A stretch of DNA of 64,000 nucleotides from Marinicella litoralis (lineage in GTDB: Bacteria; Pseudomonadota; Gammaproteobacteria; Xanthomonadales; Marinicellaceae): contig NZ_NIHB01000002.1 in NCBI RefSeq assembly GCF_002591915.1, positions 442,133 through 506,132 of the forward strand, written 5' to 3'. Of the stretch, positions 1 to 9,443 are shown piece by piece. Within the stretch, counting starts at the first letter, position 1; the number at the start of each line of letters is the position of its first letter. The notes beneath the pieces are model-generated. The model was given only the letters and a program-made list of their open reading frames with translations. It had not been told where the DNA came from and ran no database searches. A program made the translations under genes and the position numbers.

Positions 1-516
1 TTTAAACTTTTGCTCATGTGATGTCAGGGTGTCATCTGCTCGAATATAGTCCAGATCAATTCCTGTGAACCAAGCTGAAGACTCCAGTCTTCTCATATAA
101 TCTGAAACCCTAGAATGAGATTGTGAATACCCTTCTAATGACATGGAAGATCCTTTTTGCGTGATTTTTTCTAAAAACACACCATTTGGTATAGATTTAA
201 CTAACTCATCGAACAAATGAACCATCTGTGTTCTGCTGGCCTGAAGCTCTTCAATCACTTCCTGCCTGGCAATCAAATTGGCTTTTTGAGCTTCTAGCTT
301 TTTAATTTCGGCAATTTGCGCATCTAACTTACTTATTTCAGCCGTTAAATACTGGTTTCTTTGGTTTTGATATTTAACACTTTGATCAAAATAATAAAAA
401 GCCAAGCCAAAAACAGCCAACGCCAATCCTGCTGAAATTCCCAGCAAAATGTAAAATTCTTTGGTTTGTTGTTGACGCCTTTCTTCACGCCAAGGTAATA
501 AATTAATCTTTGCCAT
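1..516 (-). CDS. pilN: PilN, type IV pilus inner-membrane alignment protein (3' end cut by window edge)
   Basis: Translating the minus strand from the ATG at 516 gives 172 open codons that run off the left edge. The protein starts MAKINLLPWRE, matching the conserved INLLPWR tail with which PilN docks into the groove of PilM in the cytoplasm. A single membrane segment follows at about residues 23-44, then a coiled-coil-like stretch at about 45-95 (EISKLDAQIAEIKKLEAQ) leading into the periplasmic domain. PilN joins PilM, PilO and PilP in the alignment complex between the motor and the PilQ secretin. The pilM stop lies 2 bases upstream, so the two are co-transcribed; pilO should follow beyond the window. 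Confidence 0.93.
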   Translation of the reverse strand, partial: MAKINLLPWREERRQQQTKEFYILLGISAGLALAVFGLAFYYFDQSVKYQNQRNQYLTAEISKLDAQIAEIKKLEAQKANLIARQEVIEELQASRTQMVHLFDELVKSIPNGVFLEKITQKGSSMSLEGYSQSHSRVSDYMRRLESSAWFTGIDLDYIRADDTLTSHEQKFK

Positions 517-518
517 AA

Positions 519-1577
519 TCAGTCAAAATTCCTCAACGCTAAACCAACAACTGACATCATAGCTGGTGAATCAGCTTCTAATGCCTCACGACTTACTTTC
601 GATGATAATTTAAAATTATTTACGGGATTGATCACTTCGGTAGGTACACCTATTTGATCCTCAACCAATGCATCTATATCAGGAATTGATGCACATCCTC
701 CACCCAGTAGAATTCTATCTACATTTCCAAATTCTGTTGCAGAAAAGAAAAACTGTAAAGCACGACTGACTTGTTGGACTAAAGTGTCTTTAAATGATTG
801 CAACACCTCTGATTCGTAACTTTCTGGTAAACCACCCTGTCTTTTTGCCAAACCGGCCTCATCGTAAGACAAACCATACCGCTGCATGATTTCTTCGGTT
901 AATTGCTTACCACCGAAAGACTGTTCTCTGCTATAAATTCCAGTTTTCTTATGCATGGCATGCATGGTTGTTGTATTGGCACCAATATCAAACAATGCCA
1001 CAACTTCGTTGTCATCTATTCCATAATCATTTTTAACCATGTTGAAACACCTTTCGATAGCGAAAGCTTCAACATCGACAACTTTTAACTCCAAACCCGA
1101 TCCCTGAAATGCTTCAATAAAAACATCGACATTTTCAGATCGTGAACTCGCAATCAACACATTATTTACATCAGGGTTACCTTCAACAGGCCCCAACACA
1201 CAAAAGTCTAAACTGACCTCGTCGATTGGGTAAGGTATGTATTGAGTCGCATCCAGCTCAAGCTGTACTTCCAGCTCCTCTTCACTCAATTCACTGGGCA
1301 TTTGAATGATTTTTGTGATCACAGCAGATCCAGATACAGCAGTTGCAACACCTTTTGCTTTAATTCCTGCTTTATTGAATGCTTTACTGATGGCCGCTGA
1401 AACCAAATCAACTTCGGCAATGCTGTTATCAACCACTGCATTAACAGCCAATGGTTCTACAGCATACCTTTCAACCTTTATGTTATCAGCACTTCCAGAC
1501 AGCTGTAATATTTTTACTGCTGACGAACTGACATCCACTCCAACCAACTGAATTTTTTTTCGACCTAACAACTGCAA
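519..1577 (-). CDS. pilM: PilM, actin-like type IV pilus assembly ATPase
   Basis: The 352-residue protein has the PilM/FtsA-like actin fold signature: N-terminal GVDVSSSAVKILQL phosphate-1 motif, central ALFDIGANTTTMHAM phosphate-2 motif, and LLGGGCASIPDIDALV near the C-terminus. Length is normal for PilM. It sits on the cytoplasmic face, binds ATP and recruits the N-terminal tail of PilN, whose gene follows immediately. The start is a TTG at 1577, preceded by a purine-rich GAGAGAG ribosome-binding stretch; no ATG fits the family N-terminus. It heads a pilMN(OPQ) operon transcribed from the roughly 270-base gap before the tRNA. Confidence 0.95.
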   Translation of the reverse strand: MQLLGRKKIQLVGVDVSSSAVKILQLSGSADNIKVERYAVEPLAVNAVVDNSIAEVDLVSAAISKAFNKAGIKAKGVATAVSGSAVITKIIQMPSELSEEELEVQLELDATQYIPYPIDEVSLDFCVLGPVEGNPDVNNVLIASSRSENVDVFIEAFQGSGLELKVVDVEAFAIERCFNMVKNDYGIDDNEVVALFDIGANTTTMHAMHKKTGIYSREQSFGGKQLTEEIMQRYGLSYDEAGLAKRQGGLPESYESEVLQSFKDTLVQQVSRALQFFFSATEFGNVDRILLGGGCASIPDIDALVEDQIGVPTEVINPVNNFKLSSKVSREALEADSPAMMSVVGLALRNFD

Positions 1578-1847
1578 AATATTCTCTCTCTTTTAAGTTC
1601 AATAAAACTTTATATATAAATTATGACCATTTGACCCACTTACTTACTTCATTTCTGTGTCACTAATCACATTTTCCATATATACTTTACTTTTTTTAAG
1701 AAGCCATTGCAAGAATAACCTTTAAAGTACTGAATAATCAAGACATATTTAATATTTATTGGTGTTTTTTTACACCCATTATTAGACATATACGATAATA
1801 ATTTCGCTTTAATTGCAACAATCGTAGTTTTTTAAGGAGTTTTGAAT

Positions 1848-1924
1848 TGGTGGGCCTGGTAGGACTCGAACCTACGACCAATGGATTATGAGTCCACTGC
1901 TCTAACCAACTGAGCTACAGGCCC
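1848..1924 (-). tRNA. tRNA with CAU anticodon, probably tRNA-Ile2 (lysidine-modified)
   Basis: A full cloverleaf reads on the minus strand, with perfect acceptor stem GGGCCTG/CAGGCCC, encoded CCA at 1848-1850, discriminator A, T-loop TTCGAGT, and anticodon loop CTCATAA. CAT can be elongator Met or Ile2. The acceptor stem carries C4-G69 and C5-G68, which are recalled as positive determinants for TilS lysidine synthetase, whereas E. coli elongator tRNA-Met has T4 and A5. This favours Ile2, although automatic tools may label it Met. It sits between coaE and pilM on the same strand. No clear terminator follows it. Confidence 0.85.
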
Positions 1925-1983
1925 TTTTTGAAAGGATGCGGAATTATAACTGATGATTTTTTGGCTTGCATTAATTATTAACA

Positions 1984-2601
1984 TCAATTGGCAATTATAT
2001 CACCAGCCATTTCCAGGTACATCGCATACACCAAGTCAGCACTGAGGCGCAGTTGATTGATTGTACCATCATTAACAATCACATCACTGGCATGGGTCAA
2101 TAGATCGGACCTTGAAGCTTGTGAAGATATGATCTTATTAGCCAGCGGCTGAGAAACTCCGTCTCTGTCCATAACACGTTTAATCTGGATTGACGCTGCC
2201 ACATCAACCAACAACACCCTATTAATACCATATGCATCTAACATAAATGATTTAAACAGGGGAATAACCAGAAGTTTCATGGATTGATGTGTGGACTTAA
2301 TCTGACGTTTAATTTCAGAACCAATCACAGGATGTAATATTTGATTGAGGGCCGTCACACTTTTTTTGCTTTGAAAGGCCAACCGTTTTAACTCAGCTCT
2401 GTTGAGCGAACCATCTATATTCAACACATCCTGACCAAACCTCAGCACCAACTCAGACAAAGCAGGCTTACCCACTTCAACCACTTCACGTGCAATCACA
2501 TCAGCATCAATTACTGCAACATTTTTAGTGGAAAAGTGATTTGAAACAAATGTTTTTCCGGAGGCGATTCCACCTGTCAGACAAATGATTAAACCGCTCA
2601 T
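1984..2601 (-). CDS. coaE: Dephospho-CoA kinase
   Basis: CoaE phosphorylates the 3'-hydroxyl of the ribose of dephospho-CoA, the last step of coenzyme A synthesis in the cytoplasm. The 205-residue protein begins MSGLIICLTGGIASGKT, a P-loop in the CoaE-typical GGIASGKT form, followed by DADVIAREVV, the substrate-binding segment, and VIPLFKS. Length is normal. The ATG start lies 6 bases after the pilD stop. A coaE gene attached to pilBCD is the standard arrangement in Pseudomonas and relatives, where it often also carries yacG; no yacG follows here. Confidence 0.96.
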   Translation of the reverse strand: MSGLIICLTGGIASGKTFVSNHFSTKNVAVIDADVIAREVVEVGKPALSELVLRFGQDVLNIDGSLNRAELKRLAFQSKKSVTALNQILHPVIGSEIKRQIKSTHQSMKLLVIPLFKSFMLDAYGINRVLLVDVAASIQIKRVMDRDGVSQPLANKIISSQASRSDLLTHASDVIVNDGTINQLRLSADLVYAMYLEMAGDIIAN

Positions 2602-2607
2602 TGAAAC

Positions 2608-3459
2608 CTATACCGCAAATAAATACTGCATCAATGAATCACCTACCAAATAGGTGACTAATATCCCAATCGACAAATAAGGCCCGAATGGTATTTTTGT
2701 TTGTGATTTTTTTAAAAGCATTTGCATCACAGCGACTAACAAACCTGAAATTGAAGAAAGCAGTAACACAATAATCAAAGGCTCAAAACCCAACCATGCA
2801 CCGCCAGCAGCCAATAATTTAAAATCACCATAACCCATACCTTCTTTGCCCGTCAGTACTTTAAACACCTGAAAGACCATCCACAAAGACAAGTAACCAA
2901 CCAAGGCACCGATGATGGCCACTGTCGGAGAAATTGAGAATTCAAACAAGCTGAAAAACAGGCCAAGCCACAACAAAGATAAACTCAATTGATCCGGTAT
3001 TAAGTATGTATCCAAATCTATCCAGGTAATTACAATTAAAAACCAAAGCAATAAAATCGCTGCAATAAAGTGAAGTTCAGCCCCATAGAGATAGGCCATT
3101 AAGCCTGTCAACAAACCCGTCAACAATTCAATGAAAGGGTATCTCATAGAGATGGAAGATTGACAAAAGCCACATTTTCCTCGAAGGAACAGATAACCCA
3201 ATAACGGGATGTTGTGGCGAGCCAGCAATTGTTGCTTGCATTTAGGGCAGTAAGAACGTGAGTAAGCCATGCTGGGAGGCTTCTCTTCTGAAAACTTCTG
3301 TTCAGTGAATTCAAAGAAGTCCTTTTTCCAATGGTATTCGAGTAATGGAGGCATTCTCAGAATGACCACATTTAAAAAACTACCTACCACCAAACCAAGC
3401 AACACCGCAAATGTCAAAAAAAGCATTGGGTATTGATTTAACACCAATATCAATTCCAT
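2608..3459 (-). CDS. pilD: Prepilin peptidase / N-methyltransferase PilD
   Basis: This is a bifunctional inner-membrane aspartyl protease that cleaves the leader of type IV prepilins and methylates the new N-terminal residue. The 283-residue sequence has an N-terminal membrane helix, then two CxxC pairs (CPKC near residue 70, CGFC near 96) that bind zinc in the methylase part. The protease part follows with its two aspartates: one in WIDLDTYLIPD and one in the GYGD motif near residue 206. Several further membrane helices are evident. It lies between pilC (4 bases upstream) and coaE (6 bases downstream) in one operon. Confidence 0.97.
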   Translation of the reverse strand: MELILVLNQYPMLFLTFAVLLGLVVGSFLNVVILRMPPLLEYHWKKDFFEFTEQKFSEEKPPSMAYSRSYCPKCKQQLLARHNIPLLGYLFLRGKCGFCQSSISMRYPFIELLTGLLTGLMAYLYGAELHFIAAILLLWFLIVITWIDLDTYLIPDQLSLSLLWLGLFFSLFEFSISPTVAIIGALVGYLSLWMVFQVFKVLTGKEGMGYGDFKLLAAGGAWLGFEPLIIVLLLSSISGLLVAVMQMLLKKSQTKIPFGPYLSIGILVTYLVGDSLMQYLFAV

Positions 3460-3463
3460 TATT

Positions 3464-4687
3464 TTAGAATACAGAAGCCATCTTAAATATGGGTAGATAC
3501 ATGGCCACTACCATGACACCAACCAGTCCACCCACAAGTACCATAATAATGGGCTCCAACAAACTACTTAAAGCATCTACAGCATTGGATACTTCTTGCT
3601 CGTAATAATCAGCAACCTTTGCCAACATGGCATCTAAATTACCAGATTCTTCACCAATGGAAGCCATTTGTACCACCATATGAGGGAACAAACCCGTTTG
3701 ACTCATGGCCAACTGCAGCTGATGACCAGTACTGACATCGTCTTTGATTTTTAGTACGGCATCCCTAAACACAACGTTACCAACCGCGCCGGAAACAGTA
3801 TCTAAACCTTCGACCAATGGCACACCTGCAGCAAACATTGTAGACAAGGTTCGAGAAAACCTTGCAACAGCAGCATTGAATAAAATACCACCAACAATGG
3901 GTATTTTTAATGACAGCCGATCTAAAAAGTGAGCAAATTTAAGCGACCTTTTCTTCAGTTGGATAAAACCGACGATAAATCCAACAAAAATGGCAACGCC
4001 AATAAACCAATATTCTTGCATTGTTTTCGACGCACTCACCACCATCAATGTCAGACCCGGCAGGTCAGCACCAAAACTGGTAAACATGTCTTGAAATTGA
4101 GGCACCACTTTAACCAATAAAAGAATGGTTACACCGATCGCCACAAATAAAACGGCAGCCGGATAGAACATGGCTTTCTTAATTTTACCCTTAATCTCTT
4201 CAGTTTTTTCTTTATAGGTTGCAATGGTATCCAGCAACTCATCCAGAACACCCGCCTTTTCACCTGCATTAACCAGATTACAATAGAGCTCATCAAAATA
4301 AACCGGATGTTTACCCAATGATTCTGCCAATGATGAACCTGATTGAATTTCTGTTTTAACTGAGTTGAGCAATTGCGCCATTCGTGGATTTGATTGACCA
4401 CCTTCTATGATTTCAAAGGCTTGCACCATAGGAACTCCCGATTCCATCATGGTTGCCAATTGTCTACTGAACAAGGATATGTCTTGTGCTTTAATGGCTT
4501 TGCCATTAGAAAACAAAGATTTCCTTTTCTTATAAATCTTTTTAACTTGAATGCCCTGTCTTCTTAGTTCATTCTTTGCCAAGGTGGTTGACTTGGCTTT
4601 TTGCTCGCCTTTCAGCTTTTTCCCAATTTTGTCGATACCAACCCATTCAAAGGTTTGTATTTCATCTAATTTTTTTACTTTAGCCAT
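3464..4687 (-). CDS. pilC: PilC, type IV pilus inner-membrane platform protein
   Basis: PilC is the polytopic inner-membrane platform that couples the PilB and PilT motors to pilin polymerisation. The 407 residues contain two T2SS-F (GspF-like) cytoplasmic domains, about 75-195 and 275-395, each followed by membrane helices. Characteristic pieces are FSRQLATMMESGVPMVQAFEI, its second-copy counterpart FSRTLSTMFAAGVPLVEGLD, and the C-terminal LEPIIMVLVGGLVGVMVVAMYLPIF. Start is an ATG six bases past the pilB stop. Confidence 0.96.
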   Translation of the reverse strand: MAKVKKLDEIQTFEWVGIDKIGKKLKGEQKAKSTTLAKNELRRQGIQVKKIYKKRKSLFSNGKAIKAQDISLFSRQLATMMESGVPMVQAFEIIEGGQSNPRMAQLLNSVKTEIQSGSSLAESLGKHPVYFDELYCNLVNAGEKAGVLDELLDTIATYKEKTEEIKGKIKKAMFYPAAVLFVAIGVTILLLVKVVPQFQDMFTSFGADLPGLTLMVVSASKTMQEYWFIGVAIFVGFIVGFIQLKKRSLKFAHFLDRLSLKIPIVGGILFNAAVARFSRTLSTMFAAGVPLVEGLDTVSGAVGNVVFRDAVLKIKDDVSTGHQLQLAMSQTGLFPHMVVQMASIGEESGNLDAMLAKVADYYEQEVSNAVDALSSLLEPIIMVLVGGLVGVMVVAMYLPIFKMASVF

Positions 4688-4693
4688 ATTTTT

Positions 4694-6403
4694 TTAATCC
4701 ACAGTAACTCGATTGGCTTCAACCAACCCAATTAACCCGTTTTTCACTTTCAGTAATGCCGACTTTCTCAAATTTGAAATGCCATCTTTGTCAGCTTGAT
4801 CAGCAATGTCTAATGAATTGCCGCCCTCTAATATTATTTTCTTGATGTTATCTGTAATAGGCATCACTTCATAGATACCTACCCTACCCTTATAACCCTC
4901 ATTACATTTTGAGCAGCCAGATGGGTCAAAAATGGTGGCGTCTTCCAGGTCCGCCTCGGTAAACCCTGCTTCTATCAATGCCTCATTGGTCAACTCAGTC
5001 GGTTTTTTACAATCACAAAGCCGCCTTGCCAGTCGCTGCGCAATAATCAGCGAAACCGCTGAAACGATATTAAATGGCGCCACCCCCATGTTAATCATCC
5101 TACTGACCGTCTCTGGGGCATTGTTGGTATGCAATGTCGAAAGTACCATATGGCCTGTTTGTGCTGCTTTGACTGCAATTTCAGCTGTTTCCAGATCCCG
5201 AATCTCACCCACCATGATGATATCTGGGTCCTGCCTTAAGAAAGACCTCAATGCCGCTGAGAATGTCATTCCTTGTTTGGCATTTTGTTGCACCTGATTG
5301 ATTCCATTTACCCTGATCTCAACTGGGTCTTCTACCGTGGAAATATTTCTTCCTTCGGTATTCAATATATTTAATGCGGTATACAAAGAAACCGTCTTAC
5401 CAGAACCGGTTGGCCCTGTAACCAGCACCATTCCATAAGGCTTTACAATGGCATCCATAAACAATTGCTTTTGATCATCCTCATAACCCAGCTTATCAAT
5501 GCCCATTCTGGCGGCAGAGGCGTCCAAAACCCTCATCACAACTTTTTCACCAAACAAAGTGGGACAAGTACTTAAACGAAAATCTATTGACTTGGTTTTA
5601 GTTAAATTTAATTTGACTCGCCCATCTTGTGGAACTCTTTTTTCAGCGATGTCTAATTTTGACATGACTTTAAGGCGCGACGCAATTTTTGTTGTCATGT
5701 TTTTGGGTGGCTTAATGACGGTTTTCAACATGCCGTCGATTCGATACCTGACCCTGTATGTTTTCTCATAAGGTTCAAAATGTATATCAGAAGCACCCCG
5801 TTTAATGGCATCTAACAAAACTTTGTTAACGAGTTTAACAGCGGGTGAATCAGCCATGTCCTCTGAAGAATCATTTTCAGCCTCATTTGGATCTTCATCT
5901 TCATACTCTAAATTTTCTAAACCCTCATCTTCTAAGTCATCAAGTACTGAAGATGACTCCTTCAAAGACTCTTCAATCGCCTCAATCAAATGATCCTGTC
6001 TAATCAATATGGGTTCGATGGTTAAGTTGGTATGGAACCTGATTTCTTCTAGGGCTTTGACATTGGTAGGGTCTGAAATGCCAATAAATACTTTCTTAGA
6101 CCTCATGAACAATGGCAAGACTTGATGCTTTTCAATCAAAGAGTCTGACACCAATTCTTTTGGCATGGTAGCAAAGTCGAGCGCCTTTACGTCCAAGACA
6201 GGCACACCATATTCACTGGAAGCCGCGTCACACAAGACACTGGCATCAACGATGTTGTTATCAGTCAGGTAGGTAAAAAGAGGAATCTTTTGTTTGCGAG
6301 AAGTTTCATTGGCTTCGGTGGCATCTTCATTAGATAAAACGCCATCTTGGACCAAACGCCTCAATGCGCCACTGACCATGGTTTTTGTACTTGCTACATT
6401 CAT
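4694..6403 (-). CDS. pilB: PilB, type IV pilus extension ATPase
   Basis: PilB is the hexameric cytoplasmic ATPase that powers pilus extension. The 569-residue protein has an N-terminal MshEN-type region (about 1-150), an acidic linker, and a GspE-type ATPase core: Walker A GPTGSGKT near residue 330 and Walker B DIIMVGEIRD near 391. The zinc-binding tetracysteine (CDCKK near 461, CSKC near 495) is intact. It is the first gene of pilB-pilC-pilD-coaE and is preceded by a 420-base gap. No pilA pilin gene, usually divergent or adjacent, is present in the window. Confidence 0.97.
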   Translation of the reverse strand: MNVASTKTMVSGALRRLVQDGVLSNEDATEANETSRKQKIPLFTYLTDNNIVDASVLCDAASSEYGVPVLDVKALDFATMPKELVSDSLIEKHQVLPLFMRSKKVFIGISDPTNVKALEEIRFHTNLTIEPILIRQDHLIEAIEESLKESSSVLDDLEDEGLENLEYEDEDPNEAENDSSEDMADSPAVKLVNKVLLDAIKRGASDIHFEPYEKTYRVRYRIDGMLKTVIKPPKNMTTKIASRLKVMSKLDIAEKRVPQDGRVKLNLTKTKSIDFRLSTCPTLFGEKVVMRVLDASAARMGIDKLGYEDDQKQLFMDAIVKPYGMVLVTGPTGSGKTVSLYTALNILNTEGRNISTVEDPVEIRVNGINQVQQNAKQGMTFSAALRSFLRQDPDIIMVGEIRDLETAEIAVKAAQTGHMVLSTLHTNNAPETVSRMINMGVAPFNIVSAVSLIIAQRLARRLCDCKKPTELTNEALIEAGFTEADLEDATIFDPSGCSKCNEGYKGRVGIYEVMPITDNIKKIILEGGNSLDIADQADKDGISNLRKSALLKVKNGLIGLVEANRVTVD

Positions 6404-6823
6404 ATTCTATTAATATCTTTAAAGTTACAGAGCATTCATACCAATACTTTACCTGAAAATATCAATTGATTACAACTATTTAGCGCGTTCATTTTAAGGA
6501 AAATGCAAAACACTTCCAATACCCGATACCTCCTCGATTTATTATTCATTAAATTATAGCGAACTATCCAAGTCTTATTGAGAACACATTCACAAAACAC
6601 AAACCCCACTGGGGATTAATTCACCCACAAATCACCATGATTAAATTTAAAACCACTGCCCTCAGAGGTAACAGCCACCAAGCTGGCACAATAAAGACCA
6701 TTCAAACCATCAAAAATCTTAAGATTTGGCCCGTTATTCAAACATTTTCCCCACAATTCAAAGTTAAATTCAGCTAAAATACAGCGCGTCTTTGAACATA
6801 ACAAATAACCAGGAACACAAACT
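6404..6823. other. 420-base intergenic region between divergent pilB and sucC
   Basis: No convincing gene is present. The region must hold the divergent promoters of the pil operon and sucCD. Visible structure is a perfect 14-base palindrome at 6714-6727, and a CCCCAGTGGGG hairpin near 6605 followed on the minus strand by a T-rich run. A 62-codon minus-strand frame (6616-6804) fills part of it but overlaps the sucC leader and starts only at TTG, so it is not called. The sucC ribosome-binding site AGGA lies about 8 bases before its ATG. Confidence 0.6.
6714..6727. promoter_or_regulatory. Perfect 14-base palindrome upstream of sucC
   Basis: The sequence AAATCTTAAGATTT is fully self-complementary and lies about 97 bases upstream of the sucC start codon, in a non-coding stretch. 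It could be an operator for a dimeric regulator of sucCD. A short AT-rich palindrome can also occur by chance, and no recognised regulator consensus matches it. Confidence 0.25.
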
Positions 6824-7987
6824 ATGAATTTTCATGAATATCAGGCCAAAGAATTATTTGCCAAGTACAAGATTCCAGTACCTAACGGCGAAGTCGCCCG
6901 CACCCCAGATGAAGCTGTTGCAGCTGCCAAGTCTTTGGGATGCGATATGTGGGTGGTAAAAGCCCAAGTACATGCCGGTGGACGAGGAAAAGCCGGTGGT
7001 GTCAAGCTGGCGAAAACCTTAGATGAAGTTAAGCAATATGCCACTGACATGTTAGGCATGAAAATTCAAACGTACCAAACGGGCGGTCTGGCTTTACCCG
7101 TTAATGAAGTATTGATCACTGAAGCTGCTGATATTGAACAAGAAATATATTTGAGCCTGTTATTAGATCGTGCCAATCAATGTTTGTCATTTGTCGCCTC
7201 TGCAGAAGGCGGTGTTGAAATTGAAGAGGTGGCAAAAACCAACCCTGAAAAAATTCACACCATTCAAGTTGATAACACAGAAGGCTTGTTTCCATATGCC
7301 TGTCGAAAAGCTGGATTTGCTATGGGCATGAATGCCAAACAAGTCAGACAATTAACTCACATCATGATGCAAATGCACAAGATGTATGTTGAATTGGATC
7401 TGTCATTGATCGAAGTGAATCCACTGATCATCGATGACAAGCAAGACGTCATTGCATTGGATGCAAAAATCAGTTCAGATGACAACGCACATTTTAGACA
7501 CAAAGAATTTGCTGCCATGCGCGACATCACTCAAGAAGACCCAGCCGAAGCCAAAGCGCACGAACATGACCTGAACTACATCAAACTTGATGGCAATATC
7601 GCTTGTATGGTCAACGGTGCTGGGTTAGCCATGGCCACAATGGACGTCATTAAGTTAAAAGGTGGCGATCCTGCGAATTTCCTGGACGTGGGTGGTGGAG
7701 CCACTGCTGAAAGGGTTGCAATTGCCTTTAAAATCATCTTATCTGACCCCAACGTCAAATCCATCTTGGTTAATATATTTGGTGGAATTGTCAGGTGTGA
7801 TTTGATTGCCAACGGCATCATTTCAGCCATTAAAGAAGTGGGGGTTGAAGTTCCCATTGTTGTTCGTTTAGAAGGTACCAATGTCAATGAAGGCAAAAAA
7901 ATATTGAATGAAAGTGGATTGGCTGTGATTTCAGCTGATAATTTAGATGACGCTGCGAATAAAGCAGTTGCAGCGGTAGGAGCATAA
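6824..7987 (+). CDS. sucC: Succinyl-CoA synthetase beta subunit (ADP-forming)
   Basis: SucC is the ATP-grasp subunit that binds nucleotide and succinate in the TCA-cycle step succinyl-CoA to succinate with substrate-level phosphorylation. The 387-residue protein matches the family length. It begins [15 protein letters not shown], contains [19 protein letters not shown] (grasp nucleotide site) and ends with the CoA-ligase power-helix region [16 protein letters not shown]. sucD follows after a single base. Unlike E. coli, no sucAB precedes it: upstream is a 420-base gap and the divergent pil operon, so sucCD is its own transcription unit. Confidence 0.98.
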   Translation: MNFHEYQAKELFAKYKIPVPNGEVARTPDEAVAAAKSLGCDMWVVKAQVHAGGRGKAGGVKLAKTLDEVKQYATDMLGMKIQTYQTGGLALPVNEVLITEAADIEQEIYLSLLLDRANQCLSFVASAEGGVEIEEVAKTNPEKIHTIQVDNTEGLFPYACRKAGFAMGMNAKQVRQLTHIMMQMHKMYVELDLSLIEVNPLIIDDKQDVIALDAKISSDDNAHFRHKEFAAMRDITQEDPAEAKAHEHDLNYIKLDGNIACMVNGAGLAMATMDVIKLKGGDPANFLDVGGGATAERVAIAFKIILSDPNVKSILVNIFGGIVRCDLIANGIISAIKEVGVEVPIVVRLEGTNVNEGKKILNESGLAVISADNLDDAANKAVAAVGA

Positions 7988-7988
7988 C

Positions 7989-8861
7989 ATGAGTGTATTA
8001 GTTAACAAAGACACCCGTTTACTGGTTCAAGGATTCACCGGTTCTCAAGGCACATTCCACAGTGAACAAGCGATCGATTATGGCACCAACTTGGTGGGTG
8101 GCGTAACACCTGGCAAAGGTGGCAGCAAACACTTGGATCGACCTGTATTCAATACAGTTGCTGACGGCGTGAATGAAACAGGTGCCAATGCATCTGTAAT
8201 ATTTGTTCCACCGCCATTTGCTGCTGATGCCATCTTGGAAGCTGTCGATGCTGGCATTAAATTGATAGTAACCATCACAGAAGGGATCCCTGTTTTAGAC
8301 ATGATGAAAGTCAGAACTGTGCTGGACGCACACCCTGATGTCGTAATGATTGGGCCCAACTGTCCAGGCATCATCACCCCAGGTGAATGTAAAATCGGTA
8401 TCATGCCAGCTGCCATTCACCAACCTGGACGCATCGGAATTGTCTCACGCTCAGGCACATTAACTTACGAAGCAGTTCACCAAACCACATCGGTCGGTCT
8501 GGGACAATCAACCTGTATTGGTATTGGTGGAGATCCCATCCAAGGTACCAACTTCATTGATTGTTTGAAATTATTTCAAGCCGATGATCAAACAGACGGT
8601 ATCATCATGGTGGGGGAAATTGGTGGTTCAGCTGAAGAAGAAGCGGCTGAATACATCAAAGCCTATGTGACCAAGCCTGTGGTGTCTTACATCGCAGGAG
8701 TGACTGCTCCTGAAGGCAAGCGCATGGGTCATGCAGGAGCCATTGTTGCGGGTGGACAAGGTACCGCACAAGCTAAATATGAAGCCCTTGAAGCTGCTGG
8801 CGTTAAAACCGTTAAGTCACCTACTTTCTTAGGGCAAAGCATCAAAGAACTGCTGTCATAA
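7989..8861 (+). CDS. sucD: Succinyl-CoA synthetase alpha subunit
   Basis: SucD binds CoA and carries the phosphorylated histidine of succinyl-CoA synthetase. The 290-residue protein starts [29 protein letters not shown] (quoted in part from the Rossmann CoA-binding domain), and the catalytic histidine lies in [17 protein letters not shown] at about residue 247. It forms an alpha2beta2 complex with SucC, whose gene ends one base upstream. A strong intrinsic terminator starts about 23 bases after the stop, closing a two-gene operon. Confidence 0.98.
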   Translation: MSVLVNKDTRLLVQGFTGSQGTFHSEQAIDYGTNLVGGVTPGKGGSKHLDRPVFNTVADGVNETGANASVIFVPPPFAADAILEAVDAGIKLIVTITEGIPVLDMMKVRTVLDAHPDVVMIGPNCPGIITPGECKIGIMPAAIHQPGRIGIVSRSGTLTYEAVHQTTSVGLGQSTCIGIGGDPIQGTNFIDCLKLFQADDQTDGIIMVGEIGGSAEEEAAEYIKAYVTKPVVSYIAGVTAPEGKRMGHAGAIVAGGQGTAQAKYEALEAAGVKTVKSPTFLGQSIKELLS

Positions 8862-8883
8862 ATCCAGTAGTTTCTGAAAAATT

Positions 8884-8917
8884 AACCAGCATGATTCAGT
8901 TCATGCTGGTTTTTTTA
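8884..8917 (+). terminator. Intrinsic terminator of sucCD
   Basis: A perfect 10-base-pair stem, ACCAGCATGA against TCATGCTGGT with a 6-base loop, is followed by a run of seven T. It lies about 23 bases after the sucD stop codon. Confidence 0.92.
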
Positions 8918-9000
8918 CGTCCAAAATATCACCATGGTTTAACCTGAAGCCAACATGCTTTATGATATATTAATAATCAAACCACACATTGGAGATACTC

Positions 9001-9441
9001 ATGAAAAAACTTTCCTACCTGATGATCATTTTTATGCTATTGACGACTCAAATTTCTTGGGCAGAACAAAAAGTCAGCGCAGGCCACTTTGAACTTCATT
9101 ACAACACATTTCCATCCACATTTTTATCCAAGGAAATTGCCAATACTTACCAAATAACTCGTTCAAAAAATCGTGGGATTGTCAGCATTTCTGTGATTGA
9201 CAAAAGTACTGATACAGCCAAGGCCGTTGAAGCTGAAGTAACCATCACAGCCAAAAATTTATTGAACCAAAACAAAGAAATTAAGTTTTTTAAAATAGTG
9301 GAAGCAAACAAGGCCGTGTATTACTTAGGATCTTTCGCATTGAATGATCAAGAAGACATCAATTTCAGCATCACAGCAACCCCCACCAATTCTGAGGTTA
9401 AATTAAGCACTAAATTTTCCAGAGAATTTTTTACAGATTAA
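9001..9441 (+). CDS. DUF4426 family secreted protein
   Basis: A 146-residue exported protein with signal peptide MKKLSYLMIIFMLLTTQISWA and a mature domain carrying the DUF4426 pattern: HYNTFPSTFLSKEIANTYQI, RSKNRGIVSISV, then AVEAEVTITAKNLL. The family has no assigned biochemical role that I know of. The ATG at 9001 is chosen over an upstream in-frame TTG because GGAG sits 6 bases before it and the signal peptide then begins correctly. The next gene, a DUF4139 protein, starts 2 bases after the stop, so the two are co-transcribed and both act outside the cytoplasm. Confidence 0.85.
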   Translation: MKKLSYLMIIFMLLTTQISWAEQKVSAGHFELHYNTFPSTFLSKEIANTYQITRSKNRGIVSISVIDKSTDTAKAVEAEVTITAKNLLNQNKEIKFFKIVEANKAVYYLGSFALNDQEDINFSITATPTNSEVKLSTKFSREFFTD

Positions 9442-9443
9442 AA

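Noticed and set aside
1763-1778. GGTGT...ACACC hairpin after the CAU tRNA as a terminator
   Set aside because: The T run lies in the loop rather than after the stem, so it does not form an intrinsic terminator.
6616-6804. 62-codon minus-strand frame between pilB and sucC
   Set aside because: It begins only at TTG inside the sucC leader, has no ribosome-binding site and no recognisable family. The hairpin just after its stop is the only point in favour, so it remains a weak possibility.
8989-9000. Upstream TTG start for the DUF4426 protein
   Set aside because: The TTG overlaps the GGAG ribosome-binding site that serves the ATG at 9001, and would spoil the signal peptide.
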